From NCBI RefSeq assembly GCF_018332475.1, contig NZ_BOQB01000013.1, forward strand, positions 25,236-89,235: DNA of 64,000 bases, given 5' to 3'. The translations under genes were made by a program, and so were the position numbers. The notes beneath the pieces were generated by a model. That model saw nothing but the letters and a program-made list of their open reading frames with translations. It was not told the origin of the DNA and did not search any database. Of the stretch, positions 44,479 through 55,656 are shown one piece after another; positions within the stretch are counted from its first letter, which is position 1, and each line of letters starts with the position of its first letter. Source of the DNA: Bacillus sanguinis. GTDB lineage: Bacteria > Bacillota > Bacilli > Bacillales > Bacillaceae_G.

Positions 44479-44568
44479 CAGATTTACTATACACGTCCAT
44501 TTTCATACTGTATAATACATCTTTAATTATCAATTCATTCCTTTTGGTCTATAGAAAGGAGATTCAAA

Positions 44569-45453
44569 ATGGAACTTCTTCAACTAAAATACTTTCAAAC
44601 AGTTGCACGATTAGAACATATGACAAAAGCGGCTGAAGAATTACATATCGCACAACCTTCACTCAGCAAAACAATTGCTAGACTAGAAAAAGACTTAGGC
44701 GTCCCGTTATTTGATCGCCAAGGTCGACAAATTACATTAAACTCTTTTGGAAAAGTATTTTTAAAACGAGTAGAGCGCATTTTTCATGAATTAAGTGAAG
44801 GTGAAAGAGAAATTAAAGATTTAGCTGAATTACAACAAGGCTCTATTACACTGGCAGTTTCTATTCCGAGAATATTACCAGAACTACTCGGTTCTTTTTT
44901 ACTAGAACACCCTAACGTTCGATTCCAGCAATTTCTCGCATCTACTCCTTCTATGAAACGACAACTAGATAATATAGAAATCGACTTTTGCATTTCTTCT
45001 GTGCCAATTGAAGGCGAGGAAATTATTTGGGAACCACTTATTACAGAAGAGATTTTCTTAGTCGTCCCTGCAGGCCATCGTTTATCAGGCCGCGAAAGTA
45101 TCCATCTGCATGAAGTAAAAGACGAACCGTTTATTAGTATGAACACTGGTTACGGATTTCGGCACCTAACAGATGAATTTTGCAAGGAAGCTGGTTTCAC
45201 TCCACACATCGCTTTTGAAGTAGATGAACCAACCGTAATTAGCGATCTTATTAAGCAAGGTCTCGGCATCGCCTTTGTCCCAAGTTTAACTTTATTAAAA
45301 AACTCTACTTTAGCATTAAATAAGTTACGTATTATTGAACCAAATTGTGAGCGAACTATCGGCTTAAGTTGGTCGAAGAAACGCTACTTATCGAAAACTG
45401 CTCAGAAATTTCGTGAATTTGTGATTGATTACTTCTCCAATATTAAGGCGTAA
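44569..45453 (+). CDS. LysR-family transcriptional regulator
   Basis: A 294-residue protein. The N-terminal winged helix (1-60: LQLKYFQTVARLEHMTKAAEELHIAQPSLSK, then LEKDLGVPLFDR) is followed by a two-lobed effector-binding domain (about 90-290). LysR proteins usually regulate a divergent gene, here the YhgE/Pip-type protein 135 bp away. The effector is unknown. A TATAAT at 44511-44516 is a likely -10; AAAGGAG precedes the ATG. It ends at a bidirectional terminator. Confidence 0.93.
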   Translation: MELLQLKYFQTVARLEHMTKAAEELHIAQPSLSKTIARLEKDLGVPLFDRQGRQITLNSFGKVFLKRVERIFHELSEGEREIKDLAELQQGSITLAVSIPRILPELLGSFLLEHPNVRFQQFLASTPSMKRQLDNIEIDFCISSVPIEGEEIIWEPLITEEIFLVVPAGHRLSGRESIHLHEVKDEPFISMNTGYGFRHLTDEFCKEAGFTPHIAFEVDEPTVISDLIKQGLGIAFVPSLTLLKNSTLALNKLRIIEPNCERTIGLSWSKKRYLSKTAQKFREFVIDYFSNIKA

Positions 45454-45470
45454 AATGATATCAATAAATA

Positions 45471-45500
45471 AAAGGTGCCATTCCCATAGGGTGGCACCTT
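45471..45500. terminator. Bidirectional terminator
   Basis: AAGGTGCCA / TGGCACCTT with a 10-nt loop lies between the convergent LysR and GH8-like genes. Confidence 0.9.
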
Positions 45501-46586
45501 CTATTGTTTACTCTTCTCTAGTTCTATTTCCGCTAAAAGTGGCAATACGTTATCGAAAATATGCGTATTATTATTTTCGCCTGTTACGTATCCACCGTAA
45601 TATCTACTAAATACGTTGTCATTTCGGAATGTGGCCATATGATCATACAATTCCTTTGCAAACTTTGTATCGCCTGTTTGTAGTACGTACAAAATTGTTA
45701 ATCCGTAAGCGGCTGGTGATTCATACTTGACGGTTTGTTTTCCCGTTTCTAGATTGTAACGACCGTATAGCTTTCCATCCTCCTGGAACTTCTTCTTTAT
45801 AAATTCCAAGTAAGCATCTGATGAGAGGCCACCTAAACTACGATGATATGCAACGTATGATTGGTCAATAAGATTCACTTCTTTATCGTACGTAAATGTA
45901 CCATCTTCTTTATACTCTTTCGGGAATGCCCATCCATGCCTTGGGTAATCGGCTAAAAATTGAACGACTTCCTGATATTGCTGAGCAGAAACTTTCCCAT
46001 ACTTTTTCATATACGAGAATGCGTGCGGATTTATGTATGATGTAGTTGCAAAATTATTTTGTTTCCCTGCATCTGCATCATAATAATCAACGTAATAATT
46101 ACCTTTCTTATTATAACGAATTACAGCATCACTCAATTGATCTGCCAAGTTTTTATAACGCTCTTCCTTGTACATTTCATAAGCGCGATATAACTGTTCT
46201 ATAATACGAAGATCGTCGATAAGTGCATTTGTAGCTGATTGCATTTCTCCCTTTTCAGAGATTTTCCATAAAACAATTTGGTCCTTATGTACAAAGTTAT
46301 TTTGAATAACCTTAACTTGTTCATCGAATAACGCTTGATCATCTTTATCCAATGTATATTGTAGCCACAGTCCTGCTGATTCCGATAAAGCTTCACGGCC
46401 TTTCGCTTCATCGGTACCTGCTTTTGTATCTTCTAAACGATATGTAGCAAGCGTCCCATTTTCATTCATCATATGTCTTAAAATAAAATGCTCCGTACGG
46501 TTTCCTTGCAAAGCTGACCAAAATACAATTCCACCTAAAGCGATTAAAAGAATAACTCCAATCACTATATATATACGTTTCCGCAA
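45501..46586 (-). CDS. Membrane-anchored GH8-like (YdaJ-type) protein
   Basis: With TTG 46586 (AGGGAGGTG six bases upstream) the protein is 361 residues: an N-terminal helix (about 4-24) and an extracellular alpha/alpha-barrel. The pattern of Trp/Tyr-rich helices (SESAGLWLQYTL, LIDDLRIIEQLYRAYEMY, SYINPHAFSYMKKYG, LIDQSYVAYHRS, YESPAAYGLTILYVL) resembles B. subtilis YdaJ (357 residues), a GH8-related protein of an exopolysaccharide operon. The glutamate plus aspartate pair of GH8 could be E in LSESAG and D in IDDLR. The ydaKLMN partners are not adjacent. It follows a 49-codon gene after a terminator. Confidence 0.75.
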   Translation of the reverse strand: MRKRIYIVIGVILLIALGGIVFWSALQGNRTEHFILRHMMNENGTLATYRLEDTKAGTDEAKGREALSESAGLWLQYTLDKDDQALFDEQVKVIQNNFVHKDQIVLWKISEKGEMQSATNALIDDLRIIEQLYRAYEMYKEERYKNLADQLSDAVIRYNKKGNYYVDYYDADAGKQNNFATTSYINPHAFSYMKKYGKVSAQQYQEVVQFLADYPRHGWAFPKEYKEDGTFTYDKEVNLIDQSYVAYHRSLGGLSSDAYLEFIKKKFQEDGKLYGRYNLETGKQTVKYESPAAYGLTILYVLQTGDTKFAKELYDHMATFRNDNVFSRYYGGYVTGENNNTHIFDNVLPLLAEIELEKSKQ

Positions 46587-46643
46587 ACTTTTCACCTCCC
46601 TAGTAAGGCTATCCTTAATTTTACCAGAACATACGTAAATGTA

Positions 46644-46672
46644 AAAAAGACAATCTATTAGATTGTCTCCCG
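46644..46672 (-). terminator. Intrinsic terminator after the 49-codon gene
   Basis: GAGACAATCTA and TAGATTGTCTT pair closely and are followed by a T-run on the minus strand. Confidence 0.85.
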
Positions 46673-46677
46673 TTCCT

Positions 46678-46827
46678 CTATCCTTCACAAGCCTCTTTAG
46701 AAGGTCTATATAGCGATGCCACGAGTCGATCATACTCACTACGCGTAATCTCTTTATTATATAGCTTCAGTAATAAATCTCTATGCTCTTTTGAAAATGC
46801 CATCTTTTTAATGACTTCAGGATACAT
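46678..46827 (-). CDS. Small protein (49 residues), SHOCT-like
   Basis: A 49-residue frame beginning MYPEVIKKMAFSKEHRD, with GGAGAGG upstream of ATG 46827 and its own terminator, so it is probably translated. The segment LLLKLYNKEITRSEYDRLVASL resembles the SHOCT helix pair (leucines, turn, Ile-Thr, acidic, aromatic) that is often an oligomerisation module. There is no membrane segment. The frame can be extended 32 codons upstream but without SD. Function is unknown. Confidence 0.6.
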   Translation of the reverse strand: MYPEVIKKMAFSKEHRDLLLKLYNKEITRSEYDRLVASLYRPSKEACEG

Positions 46828-47082
46828 AAAACATCCTCTCCATTTCACATAAACTTCTTCACTCTGAAAAACAGAACTTATGTTCGCATAAAAGATTATA
46901 AAATATTCCTTACTAAAAAACAAACAAAATATTATTAAACACTAACTTCTTTCTATTCCAAATATTCAATCAACATATTACCATATCCACTTTTTAAATA
47001 CATATATATTTTTGGTAGTTTTTTTGAATAAATCTTCCAATTCAATCAGAAAATAATGGCAAAAAAGAAGAGGAGTTTACAT

Positions 47083-48438
47083 ATGGATACGGTAACATTA
47101 GCAAGAGCATTTTTCGGTTCTTCACTAGCATTCCACATTATCTTCGCAACACTTGGCGTGGGACTTTCATTAATGATTTTTATAAGCGAAATACTCTACC
47201 ACTGGAAGAAAGATTCCGATTACGCCATTATGGCGAAAAGATGGACAAAGGCGTTTGCCATCCTTCTTGGTGTAGCAATTCCAACTGGAACAATTGTTGG
47301 TGTGCAAATCTCACTTCTTTGGCCTGGTTTTGCCAAAATTGTTGGACAGGTGATTTCTGTTCCCTTTCAAATTGAGATTTTCGCTTTCTTTCTAGAGGCT
47401 TTGTTCATGTCCATTTATGTATATGCAGCTGACAAACTACCTCCATTCATGAGATTAATCTCGCTATTCTTCGTCATGATTGGTGCCACGGCATCCGCCG
47501 TGCTTATTACATCAGCAAATACATGGATGAATACACCCGCAGGCTTTTCAATGGGGCCAGATGGATCAGTTTTTAACGTTGATCCGTGGAAAGCTTTCTT
47601 TAATCCGAGTTTTGGCACAAGCGCATTCCACGTTGTGATTACAGCCTATGCAACTGGAGCTGCCGTCATTGCCTCTATCGCTGGATTTAAATTATTAAAG
47701 AAGAATTTAAGTAAACGCGAAGTCGCATACCATAAAAAAGGACTACTGTTAGGACTCGTCGTGACATTTATTACAGGTGCTACGATGTGGCTTTCGGGAC
47801 ATGAATCAGCAATTGCCTTACATAAGCATTCTCCTGAGAAACTTGCATCTGCTGAAGCTTTATTTGAAACGACATCACATGCACCGTTATCAATTGGCGG
47901 AGTCGTAGACCCTAACACACTGGAACTAAACTATGCACTAGAAATTCCGAACATGCTTAGCCTACTAGTGGGACTAGATCCTAGCACTGTCGTAAAAGGA
48001 CTAAATGAATTCCCGCAAGAAACATGGCCACCATTTTACACACATACATTATTCAACTTAATGGTCGGCACCGCTGCCTTTACTTTTGCAGTTGCAGCAA
48101 TCGCCCTCTTATATTGGTACTTTGTTTACCGAAAAAAAGGAGCCGAACTACCGAAGTGGCTTCTTTGGGGAGCTGCCGCATGTGGACCAGTTATGATGCT
48201 CGGTATTGAATTCGGGTGGATTTTCAGCTGTAGTGGTCGTCAACCGTGGACCATTTACGGTATGCAACGTACAGTCGATGCTTCTACACGCGCTGATTTT
48301 GTCGGTCCTTTATTTATTCTATTCATCATTTTATATATTGGACTCGGTATTTTAACAGTCTTTGTGCTACGGACATTCTTTAAGAAACATCCCCTTACAA
48401 ATGATTTACATCACGAAGGAGGCGATTCTCGTGCATGA
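47083..48438 (+). CDS. ythA: Cytochrome bd-type ubiquinol oxidase subunit I (YthA-like)
   Basis: A 451-residue membrane protein with about nine helices. Haem-ligand His in AFHIIFATLG (about residue 19) and in TSAFHVV (about 184), the conserved GRQPWTIYGMQRT motif and the PEKLASAE segment after the His-rich turn identify a CydA-family oxidase. Length is close to B. subtilis YthA and shorter than E. coli CydA, implying the short quinol loop of the CIO-like branch. With subunit II it reduces oxygen to water, taking electrons from quinol. ATG 47083 has GAGGAG seven bases upstream; an earlier in-frame ATG at 47056 lacks an SD. Confidence 0.9.
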   Translation: MDTVTLARAFFGSSLAFHIIFATLGVGLSLMIFISEILYHWKKDSDYAIMAKRWTKAFAILLGVAIPTGTIVGVQISLLWPGFAKIVGQVISVPFQIEIFAFFLEALFMSIYVYAADKLPPFMRLISLFFVMIGATASAVLITSANTWMNTPAGFSMGPDGSVFNVDPWKAFFNPSFGTSAFHVVITAYATGAAVIASIAGFKLLKKNLSKREVAYHKKGLLLGLVVTFITGATMWLSGHESAIALHKHSPEKLASAEALFETTSHAPLSIGGVVDPNTLELNYALEIPNMLSLLVGLDPSTVVKGLNEFPQETWPPFYTHTLFNLMVGTAAFTFAVAAIALLYWYFVYRKKGAELPKWLLWGAAACGPVMMLGIEFGWIFSCSGRQPWTIYGMQRTVDASTRADFVGPLFILFIILYIGLGILTVFVLRTFFKKHPLTNDLHHEGGDSRA

Positions 48439-49456
48439 GGAAAGTATTGCAATCATCATCTTATGGGCCCTTATTTTCGTATACAGTATATTAGGATCCA
48501 TCGATTTTGGAGCAGGTTTTTGGGGCATGGTATACGCAAAACATCCAACGCTCGCTGCCAAGCTTGCCAACCGATACTTATCACCGACTTGGGAAGTAAC
48601 AAATACGTTTCTCGTCTTTGTCGTTGTCGCATTTCTTGGCTTCTTTCCGAAAGCAGCCTTTACTCTTGCGACAGTAATGTTCGTACCCGTTATGTTAATT
48701 TTAGTACTCGTGGCAATTCGCAGTACATTTATGGTATTTGCTTATTCTCTGCCGAAGTACCAACACCTTCTTCGTATTATTTCAGGTATTACAGGACTCT
48801 TAATTCCAGCCCTATTAATTACCGTGTTACCCGTTACAGAAGGTGCCTATATTACAATGTCTGAAGGAAAAGAAGTACTCCTGTATGGAAAACTTCTTTC
48901 AAGTCCTGTTATTTATTGTTATATGCTCTTTGGACTAACTTCGGAACTATTTCTATCTTCTCTCTTTCTTGCTGATTTTGCGAGAGAACAAGGTTCAGAA
49001 GATGCATATAAAATTTATAGAAGAAACGCGATCATCCTTGGTCCTGCAACGCTCGTTACGGCGATTATCGCCCTCGTTGTAATGGATCCAGAAACACACT
49101 GGCTTATGCAAGGACTAATAAAGCAATTCCCATGGTTTACAGTTTCTATCGTTTTATTCGTTATCGGGTACTCTTCTCTCTGGTGGACAAACAAGAAGTA
49201 TGACACACTAGGATACCCTCGTATTGCCGTTTTAGCAGTCGTCGCTCAATATGCATTTGCAAGTTATGCTTACGGTGTTGCGCATTTACCGTATATTATT
49301 TATCCTGATGTAACTGTATTTACAAGCTTTACAACGGTCGAAACATTCTATGCATTGCTTATTCTATACGCAATTGGGATTGCAATTTTATTACCAGGAT
49401 TTATTTTCTTCTGGAATTTATTCTTGAAGGATCGAACTTTTTTGAAGGAAAAATAA
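48431..49456 (+). CDS. ythB: Cytochrome bd-type ubiquinol oxidase subunit II (YthB-like)
   Basis: A 341-residue membrane protein with about eight to nine helices, beginning VHEESIAIIILWALIFVYSILGSIDFGAGFW, which contains the conserved DFG of CydB. YLSPTWEVTNTFLVF follows. GTG 48431 is chosen because GGAGG lies eight bases upstream; it overlaps the end of ythA by 8 bp, implying translational coupling. A 70-bp-longer frame exists inside ythA and is unlikely. No cydCD genes for bd oxidase assembly are adjacent. B. subtilis YthB is 346 residues. Confidence 0.9.
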   Translation: MHEESIAIIILWALIFVYSILGSIDFGAGFWGMVYAKHPTLAAKLANRYLSPTWEVTNTFLVFVVVAFLGFFPKAAFTLATVMFVPVMLILVLVAIRSTFMVFAYSLPKYQHLLRIISGITGLLIPALLITVLPVTEGAYITMSEGKEVLLYGKLLSSPVIYCYMLFGLTSELFLSSLFLADFAREQGSEDAYKIYRRNAIILGPATLVTAIIALVVMDPETHWLMQGLIKQFPWFTVSIVLFVIGYSSLWWTNKKYDTLGYPRIAVLAVVAQYAFASYAYGVAHLPYIIYPDVTVFTSFTTVETFYALLILYAIGIAILLPGFIFFWNLFLKDRTFLKEK

Positions 49457-49466
49457 TATAGTGAGG

Positions 49467-49504
49467 AGTCTGTTCCAAAAGGCATTTTGGGATGGGCTTC
49501 TTTT
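49467..49504 (+). terminator. Intrinsic terminator of ythAB
   Basis: AGTCTGTTCCAAAA and TTTTGGGATGGGCT pair over about 14 positions with wobbles around a GGCA loop, followed by TTCTTTTG. Confidence 0.75.
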
Positions 49505-49511
49505 GTCATGT

Positions 49512-49618
49512 TTTGTCGATAAGTCGATATATTTTAAAAATCGCTGATATATTTTAAGTTGCGCCGATATATCTCCATAATCACCCATATAAATTTCATT
49601 TACTATCTTACTGCCCCA
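49512..49618. repeat. Dispersed intergenic repeat, copy C (longest)
   Basis: It contains GTCGATATATTTTAAAAATC, GCTGATATATTTT, GTTGCGCCGATATATCTCC and ATATAAATTTCATTTACTA, then CTGCCCCAC. The order and spacing parallel copy A (3001-3070), and it is inverted relative to copy B (28988-29085). The element starts just after the ythAB terminator. Confidence 0.75.
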
Positions 49619-49806
49619 CTAATTTATAGACTCCTCTCACAATAGTTATTTCACTATTCGTGACACTTGTCCTTTCGCTTGAAAAACACATATTCGCTTC
49701 ATTCCATTATACGTCTAGTTCTTCTTATTTTTTGCTGAATATACTATCAATACAAACTTGAGACAAGCTACATTTGTTCAAGGGAAAATAGAAAGGTAGG
49801 CAAAAT

Positions 49807-51165
49807 ATGAGCATTGAAATATGGATTACTATTATTGTATTCTTCTTAACGATGATTGTTATCTTTTGGCGACCCCGTGGTTTAAATGAGGCGTGGCCGG
49901 CAGCAATTGGTGCTGGCATTATCTTGATTACTGGACTTGTATCAAAGCCAGACGTCATGGACATTATTAGTAAAATTGGCGGTGCCTCTATAACAATATT
50001 AGCGACCATCGTTATGGCGGTTATATTAGAAAGCTTCGGCTTCTTCCACTGGTCCGCAGCGAAACTTGCAAATTTAGCACAAGGCTCCGGTCGCCGTTTA
50101 TACTGGTATATTCAATTATTATGTTTTCTGATGACTCTTTTATTTAATAACGACGGCAGTATTTTAATTACAACTCCAATCCTAATTTTACTACTGAGAA
50201 ACCTTAAATTAAAACCTCATCAACAAATCCCTTATTTATTAAGTGGTGCTTTAATCGCCACTGCCTCTAGTGCGCCAATTGGTGTAAGTAATATCGTAAA
50301 CTTAATCGCATTAAATATTGTGAATATGACTCTTTATATGCATACTGCTATGATGTTTGTACCTGCAACATTAGGATTATTATTTATGTCATGGCTTATG
50401 TACACAGTTTTAAAGAAAAAACTACCAGAGAAATTACCTGTTTCTTCATATGATATCGAAGAAATGTTCTTCACAAAAAACTTCCATCCGTTAAAAGGAA
50501 AAAATTCTGTTGATACGAAACAAAAACGGACAAAATTCATGCTAAAAGTATTAGGATTTGTCTTCCTTATGCGCTGTCTTCTATTCGTTGCATCCTTCTT
50601 ATCCATTCCAATTGAAATTGTTGCCGTACTCGGTTCACTCGTTCTTCTCATCTGGAGATGGTACTACTTACGAACGAACCCTGTCGACATTTTGAAAAAG
50701 ACACCATGGCACATTTTAATTTTCGCATTCTCTATGTACGTCATTATTTACGGGCTTCATAACGCAGGGTTAACAGCTGCGCTTGTAAATTGGCTTGAGC
50801 CAGTTGTAAGTCAGCATCTACTCTATGCTAGTTTTGCAATGGGCGGACTCGTTTCCCTCCTCTCTAACATCTTCAATAATCACCCTGCACTTATGATTGG
50901 GACCATTACGTTAACAGAAATGGGACTAGATCCAGTCACATTAAAAACTATCTATCTCGCAAATATCATTGGTAGTGACATCGGTTCACTATTATTACCA
51001 ATCGGTACACTAGCTTCCCTCATTTGGATGTATATCCTGAAACAAAACAAAATTAAAGTAAAATGGAAAGACTATTTAAGTGTATCCCTTATCGTTATTC
51101 CGCTCACAACAGTCGTCACCTTATTCCTCTTATACTACTGGGTACACTTATTCTTCGCCTTATAA
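49807..51165 (+). CDS. ArsB/NhaD-type (ion transporter superfamily) permease
   Basis: A 452-residue membrane protein with about eleven helices: early WPAAIGAGIILITGLV, NNDGSILITTPILILLLRN, APIGVSNIVNLIA and late LSNIFNNHPALMIGTI with NIIGSDIGSLLLPIGTLAS. The paired Asn-Asp/Asn-His-Pro and GSDIG motifs are those of the ArsB/NhaD/SLC13 group. It resembles proteins named arsenical pump membrane protein (B. subtilis YdfA). No arsR, arsC or arsA is near, so arsenite export is only one option; Na+/H+ or organic anion transport is equally possible. AAAGGTAGG precedes ATG. Confidence 0.8.
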   Translation: MSIEIWITIIVFFLTMIVIFWRPRGLNEAWPAAIGAGIILITGLVSKPDVMDIISKIGGASITILATIVMAVILESFGFFHWSAAKLANLAQGSGRRLYWYIQLLCFLMTLLFNNDGSILITTPILILLLRNLKLKPHQQIPYLLSGALIATASSAPIGVSNIVNLIALNIVNMTLYMHTAMMFVPATLGLLFMSWLMYTVLKKKLPEKLPVSSYDIEEMFFTKNFHPLKGKNSVDTKQKRTKFMLKVLGFVFLMRCLLFVASFLSIPIEIVAVLGSLVLLIWRWYYLRTNPVDILKKTPWHILIFAFSMYVIIYGLHNAGLTAALVNWLEPVVSQHLLYASFAMGGLVSLLSNIFNNHPALMIGTITLTEMGLDPVTLKTIYLANIIGSDIGSLLLPIGTLASLIWMYILKQNKIKVKWKDYLSVSLIVIPLTTVVTLFLLYYWVHLFFAL

Positions 51166-51167
51166 AA

Positions 51168-51214
51168 TAGAAGCCCGCTTTGCTACCGTCTTAGCAAAGC
51201 GGGCTTCTTCTATA
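51168..51214. terminator. Bidirectional terminator
   Basis: A 17-bp perfect stem (AGAAGCCCGCTTTGCTA and its complement) lies between convergent genes. Confidence 0.95.
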
Positions 51215-51264
51215 TTTAAGTTAGGTACTACAGTGTGATCAATCAAGTAAAGAGGTGGAACGTG

Positions 51265-53124
<1,860 letters not shown>

Positions 53125-53147
53125 TAAAGACATCATTATGTAAAGCC

Positions 53148-53245
53148 GTTAACTTCCCTACGCTGGTACGAGCCAGATCAGGTCCAAAGGGTTAAGAAGT
53201 TCACGCGCTTCTCTCTCAGCCTACGCATATGTTAGGCACCCCTAG
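53148..53245 (-). promoter_or_regulatory. TPP riboswitch (THI element)
   Basis: On the minus strand the conserved aptamer words occur in order: GGGGTGCC, GGCTGAGAGAG, ACCCTTTGGACCTGATCTGG, and TACCAGCGTAGGGAA. It senses thiamine pyrophosphate and controls thiC. Confidence 0.97.
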
Positions 53246-53324
53246 TTTATCACTGATTTAATTTTCAATACTTTCCCATCATACACGATAATCTGAAAAA
53301 TGCAAAGTTTATTTCTTTTGCTCT

Positions 53325-54983
53325 TTATGGAATCATCCACGTTAAATAATATGCCTGCACATACGTCATAATCCCAACAATTATTACGAAGAATAAACTA
53401 TGCTTCACTGTAAAGCGGAATAAATCTGATTCTTTTCCAGCAAGTCCAACTGCCGCACAAGCGATCGCAATCGATTGCGGAGAAATCATTTTTCCTGTTA
53501 CACCGCCCGTTGTATTTGCTGCAACGAGAAGTACTTCAGATACACCGACTTGCTGCGCGGTAATCGCTTGTAAATTCGAGAACAGTGCATTCGCTGACGT
53601 ATCTGATCCTGTTAAAAACACACCGATCCAGCCTAAGAATGGTGAGAAGAACGGGAATAGTCCGCCTGTTCCAGCAAGCGCTAACGCTAGTGTAGAAGAT
53701 AAACCAGAATAATTTGCGATAAATGCGAATCCTAATACGAATCCGATAGATAGAATTGGCATCTTAAGCTCATTTAGCGTTTCTTTAAATGTTACTACTG
53801 CATCTTTTGCACTCATTTTCAAAATAAAGATAGAAATGATACAAGCAATTAAAATTGCTGTTCCCGTCGCTGATAAAATATCTAATTTCAAGATTGCTTC
53901 ATAAGGTGTCGGTTTATTTACAATTGGCTCTGCTTTCATTACTAGATTGTGTAAGCCTGGAACCTCAAACTTAAACACAAGGTTTTCCAATGCGCCACCT
54001 GGAGCAAATAATGCTTTAAAGAAACTTTGACTCCAAATGACTACCATAACTGTTAATACGATAAATGGAGACCATGCCTTTACTACTTTTCCTAACGTTA
54101 ATTTTGGCATCGATGCCGCCGTTGTTGCGGCTACTTCACTATCTGCTTGCCCGGACTGATAGATTTCTTTCGGTTGCCATACTTTTAAGAAGAGCGCTAA
54201 ACTAACTAAACTTACAAGTGCAGACGTAATATCCGGAAGTTCTGGTCCTAAGAACGTCGCCGTAATGAACTGCGTAATGGCAAATGAGCTACCCGCTACA
54301 AGTAAAGCAGGCCACGTTTGTCTTACCCCTTTCAACCCGTCCATTAAAAATACGATAAAGAATGGAACAAATAATGATAAGAACGGTAATTGATGTCCAG
54401 CCATTTGTCCAATTTTATGTGGATCAATACCTGTTACTTGTCCAGCAACTGTAATCGGAATTCCCATCGCTCCGAACGCTACTGGTGCCGTATTTGCGAT
54501 TAAACAAAGACCTGCTGCATACAAAGGATTTAACCCAAGACCTGCAAGAAGTGCTGCCGTAATCGCTACTGGTGCACCAAATCCTGCTGCCCCTTCTAAA
54601 AATGCTCCGAATGAAAAACCGATTAAAATAACGAGTAAACGATGGTCATTTGTAATAGATAATACAGATGCACGAATCACATCGAATTGACCTGTTTTCA
54701 CAGATATTTTATATAAAAATACCGACATAATGATAATCCAAGCAATTGGCCATAGTCCGTATAAAAAACCATATCCAGTCGCTGCCATTGCCATCTTGAA
54801 CGGCATCTTATAAGCGAATAATGCCACTAAAATTGTAAGTACAACTGTAATAAATCCTGCCACATACCCCTTCATGCGGAAAACTGCTAAAGCTAAGAAA
54901 AAAAAGATAATCGGAATAAGTGCGACCGCTGCCGAAATCCAAATGTTTCCGAACGGATCATAAACTTGTGTCCATGTGTTCAT
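53325..54983 (-). CDS. lctP: L-lactate permease (LctP family)
   Basis: A 552-residue membrane protein with about thirteen helices. LctP family signatures include [47 protein letters not shown] and [17 protein letters not shown]. It imports or exports lactate (and glycolate) with protons; B. subtilis LctP and LutP are relatives (541 and 563 residues). A consensus CcpA cre site about 100 bp upstream implies carbon catabolite control. No lactate dehydrogenase or lutABC is adjacent, so it is not possible to say whether it serves fermentation or lactate use. AGGGGGAG precedes ATG. Confidence 0.92.
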   Translation of the reverse strand: MNTWTQVYDPFGNIWISAAVALIPIIFFFLALAVFRMKGYVAGFITVVLTILVALFAYKMPFKMAMAATGYGFLYGLWPIAWIIIMSVFLYKISVKTGQFDVIRASVLSITNDHRLLVILIGFSFGAFLEGAAGFGAPVAITAALLAGLGLNPLYAAGLCLIANTAPVAFGAMGIPITVAGQVTGIDPHKIGQMAGHQLPFLSLFVPFFIVFLMDGLKGVRQTWPALLVAGSSFAITQFITATFLGPELPDITSALVSLVSLALFLKVWQPKEIYQSGQADSEVAATTAASMPKLTLGKVVKAWSPFIVLTVMVVIWSQSFFKALFAPGGALENLVFKFEVPGLHNLVMKAEPIVNKPTPYEAILKLDILSATGTAILIACIISIFILKMSAKDAVVTFKETLNELKMPILSIGFVLGFAFIANYSGLSSTLALALAGTGGLFPFFSPFLGWIGVFLTGSDTSANALFSNLQAITAQQVGVSEVLLVAANTTGGVTGKMISPQSIAIACAAVGLAGKESDLFRFTVKHSLFFVIIVGIMTYVQAYYLTWMIP

Positions 54984-55081
54984 TGTTCTCTCCCCCTAAA
55001 GAATCCCCTTTTAAATAGAATAAACTTATCAATAGACTATCAGGTCATCATACCTTTAAGTCTAAAATAAAAAAACGCTTA

Positions 55082-55097
55082 AGAAAACGTTTTCATT
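55082..55097 (-). promoter_or_regulatory. CcpA cre site upstream of the lactate permease
   Basis: AATGAAAACGTTTTCT on the minus strand fits WWTGWAARCGYTWNCW at all positions, about 100 bp before the permease start. Confidence 0.75.
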
Positions 55098-55267
55098 AAT
55101 TCTATCACAACAATTTCCATTTAGAAAGATTTTTTTGAAAATTTCATTATTTACTATAGAAATCTTACAAAAACGTCACGTTCTTGTAATGTTCATCGAT
55201 AGGAAGCTCGCTAAATCTCCTGCATAATAAAGGTATAACAACGGACATTATTTATGAGGTGATATAT

Positions 55268-55585
55268 ATGAACGGAAACAAAATATTAGCAGCTTTATCA
55301 TACTTTAGTGTATTATTTGCTCCTATCTTATTCCCTATTATTGTGTGGATTGTGGGCGATTCTGAAACAAAACCACACGCAAAACGTGCTCTATGGACAC
55401 ACATCATTCCAAGCATCGCTTCATTTATTGGATTTGCTATTCTAGGAATTATGGGTATTGGATCAAATCAACCAGATGTAACACTTGGAATCGGTACAAT
55501 GATTGTCTTATGCATTTGCGGAATTATTAGCCTATACTACTTCATTTGGAACATCGTAAAAGGTATTAAAGTACTGAAAGCTTAA
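55268..55585 (+). CDS. DUF4870 family small membrane protein
   Basis: A 105-residue protein with three hydrophobic helices: KILAALSYFSVLFAPILFPIIVW, a central HIIPSIASFIGFAILGIMGI and a C-terminal LCICGIISLYYFIWNIVKGIKVL. The charged loop SETKPHAKRALW between helices 1 and 2 is typical of DUF4870. The role is unknown; relatives are common in stress-related operons. ATG 55268 has GAGGTG six bases upstream; an in-frame GTG three codons earlier lies inside that SD. It is monocistronic. Confidence 0.8.
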   Translation: MNGNKILAALSYFSVLFAPILFPIIVWIVGDSETKPHAKRALWTHIIPSIASFIGFAILGIMGIGSNQPDVTLGIGTMIVLCICGIISLYYFIWNIVKGIKVLKA

Positions 55586-55593
55586 TTTCCTTT

Positions 55594-55608
55594 TTAAACA
55601 AACGTTTG
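55594..55608. promoter_or_regulatory. Second copy of the 15-bp palindromic sequence
   Basis: TTAAACAAACGTTTG is the exact reverse complement of the 15-mer at 4359-4373. Here it sits between a stop codon and a terminator, with no gene start close by. Confidence 0.35.
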
Positions 55609-55617
55609 ATTAATAAG

Positions 55618-55656
55618 AAAAAACCGTCCCAAAATATCTTTTAGGACGGTTTTTTT
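55618..55656. terminator. Bidirectional terminator
   Basis: AAAAACCGTCC / GGACGGTTTTT is a perfect stem between convergent genes. Confidence 0.93.
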
